From NCBI GenBank assembly GCA_902482615.1, contig CABTAA010000049.1, positions 1-9,768 on the forward strand: a stretch of DNA of 9,768 bases, read 5' to 3'. The position numbers were made by a program, and so were the translations under genes. This document shows positions 1 to 5,685 of the stretch, piece after piece; position 1 is the first letter of the stretch, and each line of letters opens with the position of its first letter. This DNA is from an uncultured Collinsella sp. (GTDB lineage Bacteria; Actinomycetota; Coriobacteriia; Coriobacteriales; Coriobacteriaceae). The notes beneath the pieces were generated by a model, which worked only from the letters and a program-made list of their open reading frames with translations, searched no databases and had not been told where the DNA came from.

Positions 1-560
1 CTGCCGCAGCCGGCCTCCTCGCCCATGTCAAAGTAGATCTCGGAGCACGGACCGCAGGGGCCGGTGGGGCCAGCGGCCCAGAAGTTGTCGTCCTCGCCCA
101 GACGCGAAATGTGATCCTCGGCAACGCCCAGGGAGCGCCACACGTCGTGAGTCTCGTCGTCCTCGGTAAAGACGGTGAAGTACAGGCGGTCGAGCGGCAG
201 CTTGAACTCCTTGGTGATGAGCTCAAAGGCCCAAGCGCAGGCCTGCTGCTTGGAGACGCCGCCAAAGGAGAAGTCGCCGAGCATCTCAAAGAAGGACAGG
301 TGACGGCCGTCCTCGCCGATGCAGTCGATGTCGTTGGTGCGGACGCACTTCTGACAGGAGATCGCGCCGATCTCCTTCATGGTCTTCTTGCCCTGGTAGT
401 ACTCCTTAAACTGGTTCATGCCGGCGTTAGCAAGCAGCAGCGAAGGATCGTCGGGGACGAGGGACGAAGAAGGATAGAGCTTAAGACCGCGCTCCTCAAA
501 GAAGTTGAGGAACTTGGAGCGAATCTCGGCCGTAGTCATTGACGGGTAGTCAGCACTCAT
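1..560 (-). CDS. alaS: Alanyl-tRNA synthetase, N-terminal part (3' end outside window)
   Basis: Charges tRNA-Ala with alanine in the cytoplasm (class II aminoacyl-tRNA synthetase). About 186 N-terminal residues are visible out of a usual total near 870-880. They begin MSADYPSMTTAEIRSKFL and contain the catalytic-core signatures NAGMNQFKEYYQG, CQKCVRTNDID, GRHLSFFEMLGDFSFGG and FWAAGPTGPCGPCSEIYFD. The ATG at 560 is chosen over the in-frame ATG at 539 because a GAGGAGA ribosome binding site (plus-strand 569-575) sits 8 nt upstream of it. A promoter candidate lies just upstream. The upstream leader is only about 40 nt, so there is no room for a T-box riboswitch. The reading frame runs off the left edge of the window intact. 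Family assignment is certain; substrate follows from family membership. Confidence 0.97.
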   Translation of the reverse strand, partial: MSADYPSMTTAEIRSKFLNFFEERGLKLYPSSSLVPDDPSLLLANAGMNQFKEYYQGKKTMKEIGAISCQKCVRTNDIDCIGEDGRHLSFFEMLGDFSFGGVSKQQACAWAFELITKEFKLPLDRLYFTVFTEDDETHDVWRSLGVAEDHISRLGEDDNFWAAGPTGPCGPCSEIYFDMGEEAGCG

Positions 561-606
561 AGAGGGAATCTCCTCGGTTTCACATCGAAACAGTTCAAAC
601 GTAACG

Positions 607-634
607 ATATTACCATCCCACCGCCCCTGTGCAA
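607..634 (-). promoter_or_regulatory. Probable sigma-A promoter of alaS
   Basis: On the minus strand a TTGCAC -35 box (plus 629-634) and a TAATAT -10 box (plus 607-612) are separated by 16 bp. Transcription would start near 600, giving a leader of about 40 nt to the alaS ATG at 560. The -35 box shares its first two T bases with the U-tract of the terminator immediately upstream, so terminator and promoter are fused end to end. Seen by eye; no scoring matrix was run. Confidence 0.55.
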
Positions 635-662
635 AAAAGAGGGCCGCCAAACAGCGACCCTC
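631..662 (-). terminator. Rho-independent terminator for leftward transcripts
   Basis: Read on the minus strand, GAGGGTCGC pairs with GCGGCCCTC (9 bp with one G-U) around a 6-nt loop and is followed by TTTTTT (plus 633-638). There is no T-run on the plus-strand side, so the element works leftward only. The nearest leftward gene upstream of it is the PerM-family gene ending at 1005. It therefore most likely closes the DUF948-rsbW-sigma-perM operon and insulates alaS. Confidence 0.85.
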
Positions 663-699
663 CAGCGAAAGTGCATGTTATTTAGGACAGTCAAATTCT

Positions 700-726
700 T
701 TGAATAACAAATGACTGCTGTAGAAT
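700..726 (+). promoter_or_regulatory. Weak promoter candidate for the small membrane-protein gene
   Basis: An AT-rich stretch upstream of the plus-strand gene has TTGAAT (700-705) and TAGAAT (721-726) with a 15-bp spacer, shorter than the ideal 17. A second -10-like hexamer, CATAAT, lies at 729-734. A promoter should exist somewhere here, because the gene is alone on its strand and everything to its left is transcribed the other way. The exact boxes are uncertain. Confidence 0.3.
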
Positions 727-759
727 TACATAATAAAGTTCACCCGGAAGGAGCGATCG

Positions 760-999
760 ATGAAAAGCAAACGATTTATCCTGAATGCACTTCTGGTAGT
801 AGTACTTTTAGCGCTCTTGGCCTTCTCCCAATGGTACGCAAACCAACCAGCATTTGGCTACGTACTGTATGCAGTGACGTCCGGCGACAACGCTTATTGC
901 CCTCTACGCGCAATTGACATTCTCTATTTCTATGTAGCCGGCCCCTTATCAATCGCTTTGCTCGTGTTTCTTGTCTTTTACAACATCAAGAAACGCTAA
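760..999 (+). CDS. Small two-helix membrane protein, unknown function
   Basis: A 79-residue protein that I do not recognise. Evidence that it is real: an AAGGAG ribosome binding site (748-753) lies 6 nt before the ATG, and the hydropathy pattern is coherent. Residues 6-27 form a first hydrophobic helix and residues 52-75 a second. Basic residues at both ends (MKSKR at the N-terminus, KKR at the C-terminus) suggest both termini are cytoplasmic, with a roughly 25-residue outside loop carrying one Cys (Cys47) in NAYCPLR. It is the only plus-strand gene here, visibly less GC-rich than its neighbours, and ends 5 bp from the convergent PerM-family stop codon. No plus-strand terminator follows. It could be a recent arrival or a lineage-specific gene; function cannot be inferred. 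Confidence 0.8.
   Translation: MKSKRFILNALLVVVLLALLAFSQWYANQPAFGYVLYAVTSGDNAYCPLRAIDILYFYVAGPLSIALLVFLVFYNIKKR
964..996. repeat. Inverted repeat at the convergent gene ends
   Basis: GTTTCTTG (966-973) and CAAGAAAC (987-994) are perfect 8-bp inverted arms, extended by one wobble and one G-C pair to 964-996, with a 13-nt loop. The element lies in the last codons of the small plus-strand gene, just before the convergent stop codons. Neither strand has a U-tract after it, so it is not a classical terminator. It could stabilise a 3' end or slow polymerase, or be chance. Confidence 0.4.
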
Positions 1000-1004
1000 C
1001 AGGC

Positions 1005-2417
1005 CTATTTGGAATCCGAATCGTCCATGGAGCCGTCGATGCCGGTTTTGGTATCGTCGTCCGTATTGGAATCGTCATCCTTGGCGAAGGGGTTCTTGAA
1101 AAAGCCTGTCGCGTCGGGCTGAAGACCCGACAGCTTAATCCAGGGATTCTCGAGCTCGGGCTTGGACATTGCCTGGGCCTCGGGCGCAGTCTCGTTGCCG
1201 ATGAGCTCGGACTCGTAAATGAACGTATCGTCTCCAAGCGCGTCGTAGGCGGCGACCGGGTTGCCCTCGGCATCACGATACGGCGTGCCTTTAAACACAG
1301 CGCCATCATATGCCACGAGCTGGCGACCGGTCTCGTTCTCAAAGTAGTAGACGAAAATGCCCTTAAGGGCCGCGCACAGCGGGATGGCGATGACCATGCC
1401 GATGGGGCCCATAAGCGCCGAACCGATAACAAGGGCCGTCAGGCTCATGATGGGATACACCTGAACCGAGCTTTGCATGACCTTAGGCGAAATGACGTTG
1501 TCGGTGACATTTTGTGCCACCATGGTCACGATCAAGGTCCACAACGCCAGCATCGGGCTGAACATAAAGCCGAGCACCGTGGCGATCGCCGCGCTCACCC
1601 AGGGTCCAACAACCGGAACCAAGTGCATGATGCCGGTAAAGATGGCCATGAGTGCTGCGTATGGATGGCCAATGAGCGTAAAGCCGATAAAAGCGAGGAT
1701 GCCACCGCAGATGGACGTCACGACCATGCCACGCATGTAGCCGCCGACCGAGCGCGAAAGAATCGCGACCATAAAGCGGTACGAGGTCTCCTTTTCCTGC
1801 CCGATGATGGTGCAGACCTCGTGGTGCATGCGGGGATAGTCGCAGGCCAACCAATAGGCAAGTACCAAACCCAGGAAGATGACGAACAGCTGCGAGGCCG
1901 TATTGGTAATGAGCGGGAATACACCGCGGCCAAGCTCGGCGGCAATCTGTGAGACATACTTGGACGCCACCGTGACGAGCGAAGAAAGGTTATCGTCCAG
2001 ATACTCCTTGAGCGGCGTGTTGTTGAGCGTCTTGGCATGCGAGATCATGTCATTGAGGTCGCCACCAGCAACACGAAGCTGCTCGGGCAGGCGGCTCAGG
2101 ACCTCCATGATCTGACCAAAGAGAATCGGCGACAAGATGCAAACGACGCCGACGAGCACGGCAACGACCACAATAAGCGCGACAAGCGAACCGATGCCGC
2201 GATTCACGCCATGGTGCTCAAGCCAATTGGTGATCGGCGACATCACAAAAGCGATGATGGAACCGACAGCGAGAAACTCGATGACCGGCGCCAGGATGCC
2301 CATAAGGTTAAAGATGACGGCGGCGATGACAATGCAGCCGACGACGCCCCAAATGCGCAACGTCAGAATACGGGTATCGCGCAGCGTGCGGTCGGTTTGT
2401 TGGGGGTGCTCATTCAT
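1005..2417 (-). CDS. AI-2E/PerM-family (DUF20) membrane transporter with acidic C-terminal tail
   Basis: A 470-residue polytopic membrane protein of the AI-2E transporter (PerM/YdiK/YrrI) family. Hydrophobic segments lie at about 21-65, 76-103, 165-192, 228-300 and 320-356. The family's conserved C-terminal half is clear: HLVPVVGPWVSA (265-276), DNVISPKVM (306-314) and YPIMSLTALVIGSALMGPIGM (321-341, the usual HP...GG...G..G region). The central hydrophilic part (about 105-160) matches the family's soluble segment. Residues about 360-470 form a long soluble tail rich in Asp/Glu, with DDDSNTDDDTKTGIDGSMDDSDSK-like acidic repeats near the end; this is longer than is usual for the family. Its ATG overlaps the sigma-factor stop as ATGA, and the nearest GGAG is 13 nt away, so it is probably translated by coupling. 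Substrate is unknown; family members have been proposed to move AI-2 or act as ion antiporters. Confidence 0.9.
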   Translation of the reverse strand: MNEHPQQTDRTLRDTRILTLRIWGVVGCIVIAAVIFNLMGILAPVIEFLAVGSIIAFVMSPITNWLEHHGVNRGIGSLVALIVVVAVLVGVVCILSPILFGQIMEVLSRLPEQLRVAGGDLNDMISHAKTLNNTPLKEYLDDNLSSLVTVASKYVSQIAAELGRGVFPLITNTASQLFVIFLGLVLAYWLACDYPRMHHEVCTIIGQEKETSYRFMVAILSRSVGGYMRGMVVTSICGGILAFIGFTLIGHPYAALMAIFTGIMHLVPVVGPWVSAAIATVLGFMFSPMLALWTLIVTMVAQNVTDNVISPKVMQSSVQVYPIMSLTALVIGSALMGPIGMVIAIPLCAALKGIFVYYFENETGRQLVAYDGAVFKGTPYRDAEGNPVAAYDALGDDTFIYESELIGNETAPEAQAMSKPELENPWIKLSGLQPDATGFFKNPFAKDDDSNTDDDTKTGIDGSMDDSDSK

Positions 2418-3205
2418 GAACGAACCATCACTCCGTCGGGGTCGATCTTGTCCTGAATCTTCTTAAGGGTACGGCGCAGCAGGCGCGAGACCTGTACCTG
2501 CGAGATGCCCAGCTTCTTGGCGATCTCGATCTGGGTCATGCCCTTCACAAAGCGTAGCTCGATCACCTCGCGCTCGCGCGGCGAGAAATCGCGAATGGCC
2601 TCCTCAATCACCAGGCGGTCATCGGTAAAGTCGAGCTCATTGTCGTCGTCGGCATAGCGGTCGAGAATCGAAGGCGCATCGTCGGAGTCGGACGCGCCGG
2701 GAGCCTCGATGGGCACCGAGGTATAGGCCGAGGACGATTCCATGGCTTCGAGCACCTCGTCGACGGTCACGCCCAGGTAATCGGCGATTTCCTCAACCTT
2801 GGGCGAACGCTGAAGCTCGTTAGTGAGCTTGTCGGTAGCCTGGTTGACCTTGGCAGAGAGCTCCTGCAGACGACGCGGCACGCGCACACTCCAGCCCTTG
2901 TCGCGGAAGTGGCGCTTAATCTCACCCAGGATGGTAGGTGTGGCAAACGTGGTGAACTCGAGCCCGCGCTCGGGGTCAAAGCGGTCGATAGCCTTGAGCA
3001 AGCCCAGATAGCCGACCTGCAAAAGGTCATCGAGCGGCTCGCCGCGGTTCTTAAATTTGTTGGCAAGAAACCTTACCAGGTTCATATGGGACATGACGAG
3101 CTGCTCGCGGGCATCCGGATCACCGGTCTCCTTATAACGACGAAACAGCTCGCGGGTTTTCTCCTTGTCCCAAGCGGTCTTGCCGCTCCGGGAACGTTCG
3201 GTCAT
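2414..3205 (-). CDS. RNA polymerase sigma-70 family factor, SigB/SigF/SigG type
   Basis: A 263-residue group-3 sigma factor that would direct RNA polymerase to a special promoter set, probably for stress. Region 2 spans about 35-105, with DLLQVGYLGLLKAIDRFDP and FTTFATPTILGEIKRHFRD. Region 3 spans about 113-165, and region 4 about 200-252, with the helix-turn-helix TQIEIAKKLGISQVQVSRLL. Residues about 165-195 form an acidic, Ser/Asp-rich linker that is longer than in Bacillus SigB. The ATG at 3205 follows the RsbW-like stop by 1 nt (TAATATG), with only a weak AAGGCGG upstream, so coupling with the anti-sigma gene is likely. The stop overlaps the PerM-family start by 4 nt. Next to an RsbW-like gene, a SigB-like regulator is the best reading; orthology to sigB specifically is not proven. 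Confidence 0.95.
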   Translation of the reverse strand: MTERSRSGKTAWDKEKTRELFRRYKETGDPDAREQLVMSHMNLVRFLANKFKNRGEPLDDLLQVGYLGLLKAIDRFDPERGLEFTTFATPTILGEIKRHFRDKGWSVRVPRRLQELSAKVNQATDKLTNELQRSPKVEEIADYLGVTVDEVLEAMESSSAYTSVPIEAPGASDSDDAPSILDRYADDDNELDFTDDRLVIEEAIRDFSPREREVIELRFVKGMTQIEIAKKLGISQVQVSRLLRRTLKKIQDKIDPDGVMVRS

Positions 3206-3206
3206 A

Positions 3207-3584
3207 TTAGATATCCGCCTTGAGGTCGAGGGAAAGCGTTAGGGGCGCCGTAGTCTTTTCGTAGGAATCGCACACGCTCGCCAAAATGAGCTCGGCATAT
3301 ACGGCAGCCTGGTCATCCTCATCGACAGTCGCCTGATCGCCAAAGGTAAAGGTCATGCCCACGTGAGATTCGTCGACATCGAATTTGATCGAGATATCGT
3401 CGGAATCAACAGCCGTACAGCCAAAGATAAAGGCTTCCTCGGCGGCCATGCGAATATCCTCGATGCGATCGACGGACATAGAGCACAGGGCACCAACGTT
3501 GGCTGCCGTCATGCGCACAAGGCGAGCGAGACGCGGGTCACCGGCAACGGTCAGCGTGATAGGGCAGGTTGCTTCGCTACTCAT
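3207..3584 (-). CDS. RsbW-like anti-sigma regulatory protein with degenerate ATP site
   Basis: A 125-residue protein of the RsbW/SpoIIAB (HATPase_c_2, GHKL) type, expected to bind the sigma factor encoded directly after it. The N-terminal half follows RsbW well: residues 14-31 match the first helix, and RIEDIRMAAEEA (40-51) matches the N-box helix (EIEDLKIAVSEA in B. subtilis RsbW). The key N-box Asn is Phe54 here. The Asp-x-Gly (G1) motif and the glycine-rich ATP-lid/G2 region (GGLGLYL in RsbW) are not recognisable; the matching stretches read FTFGDQATV and AELILASVCD. It is also shorter than the usual 140-160 residues. The ATG at 3584 has GAGGAGT with a 7-nt gap and lies inside the end of the DUF948 gene (8-nt overlap). 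ATP binding and kinase activity are therefore doubtful; sigma binding is inferred from context. Confidence 0.75.
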   Translation of the reverse strand: MSSEATCPITLTVAGDPRLARLVRMTAANVGALCSMSVDRIEDIRMAAEEAFIFGCTAVDSDDISIKFDVDESHVGMTFTFGDQATVDEDDQAAVYAELILASVCDSYEKTTAPLTLSLDLKADI

Positions 3585-4164
3585 CGCAGGACTCCTCAGA
3601 GGTCTCGGCGGGCGTATAGGTGTAATACTGAGCCGGCTTGGATACAGACTTCTGACCATCATCGTCGCCCGCGGCGGCCTCGTCCTCGCCAATTAGGACG
3701 CGCTCGGTAGGCTGCTCGGCCTCCGCAGCGGCAGCGGCGAGCTTGCGATCGGCGTCGGCTGCAGGAGCCTTCACCTTATTGAAGAGCTTCTGCACAGCAC
3801 CGGCGGCAGAATCAGTCACGCTCGACACGGCGCTGCTGGCCTCGGCCACACTGCCCGTGACCTCGGAAATGTCGCGAACGACGGCCTCAACCTCAACAAG
3901 GTTGGACGTCAGGGCATCGACCGCGGTCTTGCTCGACTTGAGCAGCGGCTCCACCTGGGCAAGTGCCGGAGTGAGTTCGTCAACGGCGCCATCGAGCTTT
4001 GCCACCACAGGCTGCGCCTCGGCGATGGTGTTGTTGAGGTCGTTCACGGTCTTATCGAGCGAGTCGACAACGGTGCGGGTCTTGCGCAGGGTAAGCGCGA
4101 GCTCAACGATGGCCCACACGCCGGCAACGGCGAGCAGCAGCAGGGCGATTTGAATGGGACTCAT
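3577..4164 (-). CDS. DUF948 (YtxG-like) membrane-anchored coiled-coil protein
   Basis: A 195-residue protein. Residues 3-25 (MSPIQIALLLLAVAGVWAIVE region) form an N-terminal membrane anchor. Residues about 26-130 form a long amphipathic helix with heptad-like spacing and repeated DxL/VxxL units, typical of DUF948. Residues 131-195 are an Ala/Glu/Asp-rich low-complexity tail that ends with a Tyr-containing acidic segment. The ATG at 4164 is chosen because GGGAGG lies 5 nt upstream; longer in-frame starts lack such a site. In actinobacteria, DUF948 genes are commonly found between rarA and alaS. In B. subtilis the DUF948 protein YtxG belongs to a SigB-dependent general stress operon. Here the gene overlaps an anti-sigma gene and heads a sigma-factor operon. 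Molecular function is unknown. Confidence 0.85.
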   Translation of the reverse strand: MSPIQIALLLLAVAGVWAIVELALTLRKTRTVVDSLDKTVNDLNNTIAEAQPVVAKLDGAVDELTPALAQVEPLLKSSKTAVDALTSNLVEVEAVVRDISEVTGSVAEASSAVSSVTDSAAGAVQKLFNKVKAPAADADRKLAAAAAEAEQPTERVLIGEDEAAAGDDDGQKSVSKPAQYYTYTPAETSEESCDE

Positions 4165-4264
4165 ACAAGCCTCCCGGAAGAATCGAAATACAGACGGTTT
4201 CCATGGTACCCCAAAGGAGACCGAACATGCCAAGAGCAGCAACGTGGGACAAAATTATCAGCAG

Positions 4265-5620
4265 CTACTTCGGTGCATTCCCGCTGCGGTCACGTTCGCT
4301 TTGCTCTAAGCGCCATTCTTCCCAACCGCGGCCGGCAGGCTGCCAGAACGCGCCGCGCTCCAGTCCCTCGGGCAAATAGCGCTGATCGACCCAGCCTTCG
4401 GGATAATCATGCGGATACTTATACACACCGTATTCGTCGCTGCCCGGGCGATGACGATCGCGCAGATAACTCGGCACATCGCGAAGCCCACTTGAATGGA
4501 TATCGGCCAGCGCCGCATCGATCGAGGCCTCACACGCGTTGGATTTAGGCGCCAAGCACACATAGAGCGCAGCCTGCGCGAGGTTAATACGGCACTCGGG
4601 ATAGCCAATAACCTCGGCAGATTTAAACGCAGCATGCGCCACCAAAAGCGCCTGCGGGTCAGCGTTGCCAACGTCCTCAGAGGCATGAATCATAATGCGA
4701 CGGGCGATAAACTTAGGATCCTCCCCTGCATCGATCATGCGCGCAAGCCAGTAGACCGTGGCATCGGGGTCGCTACCGCGCATGGACTTGATGAACGCAC
4801 TGATGATGTCGTAGTGCATGTCGCCGTTTTTGTCATACGTAAAGCCGCGACGCGGATTGGCAATCTTTACGTCATCCACGGTGATGGGATAGCGCTCCCC
4901 CGCCGCCGGCGCAGGCGTCCCCTCGGTATCGGGACGGGTGACGGCAATCTCGCTCGCCAGCTCAAGTGTCGTCAAGGCCGAGCGTGCATCACCCGCGGCC
5001 AACATACAAATGGTCTTGACCGTATCCTCATCGGCCGAGAACTTACCGTTCAGACCATGTGGTGCCTCAAGCGCACGTTCAATAAGCGTGGCGATATCCT
5101 CATCCTTCAGATGCTCAAGTTCCACCACACGCCCACGCGACAACAGTGCCGAGTTGACCTCGAAGTACGGATTCTCCGTCGTAGCGCCAATCATAATGAC
5201 GGTACGGTTCTCAACCGCATGCAGCAATGCATCCTGTTGTGACTTCGAAAAGCGATGAATCTCGTCGATAAACAGGATGGTGCGGCGGTCGTACGTATTC
5301 AGGCGCGTCTTGGCCTCATCAATCACGCGGCGCAAGTCCTTCACGGTACCCGTGACGGCGCTGACCTCGACAAACTCGCTCTTGGTATGGTTGGCGATAA
5401 TGTGGGCCAGCGTCGTCTTGCCCGTACCGGCAGGCCCGTACAGAATCACGCTCGAAAGCACGTCGTGCTCGATCGCGGCACGCAGCCATGAACCCTTACC
5501 GACGGCCTTTTGCTGGCCCACGTACTCGTCAAGCGAATTGGGGCGCATGCGCACCGCAAGCGGCGCATTTTTAAAGGAACGCTCGCGCGTCGAAGCAGAA
5601 AAAAGGTCGTCCATAGCCAT
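4265..5620 (-). CDS. rarA: Replication-associated recombination protein A (RarA/MgsA), AAA+ ATPase
   Basis: A 451-residue clamp-loader-like AAA+ ATPase that acts at stalled replication forks and single-strand/double-strand junctions. It shows Walker A GPAGTGKTT (62-70), Walker B ILFIDEIHRF (115-124), sensor 1 IGATTENP (144-151) and an SRGRVVEL arginine-finger region (161-168). The C-terminal tetramerisation and MgsA domain includes MRGSDPDATVYWLARM, ARRIMIHASEDVGNADP and YKYPHDYPEGWVDQRYLP, all family hallmarks. Length matches the family (about 440-450). The start is uncertain: ATG at 5620 (MAMDDLF), ATG at 5614 (MDDLF) or TTG at 5632. None has a strong ribosome binding site, and I prefer 5620 or 5614. 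A short Ala/Pro-rich insertion (about 240-255) is probably a surface loop. Confidence 0.96.
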   Translation of the reverse strand: MAMDDLFSASTRERSFKNAPLAVRMRPNSLDEYVGQQKAVGKGSWLRAAIEHDVLSSVILYGPAGTGKTTLAHIIANHTKSEFVEVSAVTGTVKDLRRVIDEAKTRLNTYDRRTILFIDEIHRFSKSQQDALLHAVENRTVIMIGATTENPYFEVNSALLSRGRVVELEHLKDEDIATLIERALEAPHGLNGKFSADEDTVKTICMLAAGDARSALTTLELASEIAVTRPDTEGTPAPAAGERYPITVDDVKIANPRRGFTYDKNGDMHYDIISAFIKSMRGSDPDATVYWLARMIDAGEDPKFIARRIMIHASEDVGNADPQALLVAHAAFKSAEVIGYPECRINLAQAALYVCLAPKSNACEASIDAALADIHSSGLRDVPSYLRDRHRPGSDEYGVYKYPHDYPEGWVDQRYLPEGLERGAFWQPAGRGWEEWRLEQSERDRSGNAPK

Positions 5621-5653
5621 CCCGTGTATCAATCAAATACGTTTTCCACTAAC

Positions 5654-5685
5654 AGTATACCGAATTAATACGAACTACCGTTCGT
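5654..5685 (-). promoter_or_regulatory. rarA upstream region: TATACT box and inverted repeat
   Basis: The 54-bp gap before rarA contains TATACT on the minus strand (plus 5654-5659), a reasonable -10 box, but no good -35 at 16-18 bp. Where the -35 should be there is a perfect inverted repeat, ACGAAC-TACC-GTTCGT (5670-5685), which also covers the stop codon of the preceding HD gene. There is no U-tract, so it is not a terminator. It could be an operator for an activator- or repressor-controlled rarA promoter, or chance. Confidence 0.25.

Noticed and set aside
111..542. Plus-strand open frame of 143 codons.
   Set aside because: It is antisense to the highly conserved alaS N-terminus, whose motifs prove the minus-strand reading.
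3207..3692. Longer start for the RsbW-like protein (to 3692).
   Set aside because: The added residues are Arg/Pro-rich and come from another frame of the DUF948 tail; the ATG at 3584 has a good ribosome binding site and matches the RsbW N-terminus.
3577..4242. Longer start for the DUF948 protein (to 4242).
   Set aside because: The extra 26 residues precede a textbook membrane anchor, and the ATG at 4164 has GGGAGG 5 nt upstream, while the longer start has none.
4165..4264. SigB-type promoter (GGGTA-like -10) before the DUF948 gene.
   Set aside because: GGGGTACC is present on the minus strand, but the nearest GTT-type -35 is at too short a spacing, and no sigma-A pair is convincing either.
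4496..5242. Plus-strand open frame of 248 codons.
   Set aside because: Shadow of rarA; the minus strand carries the Walker A, Walker B and sensor motifs.
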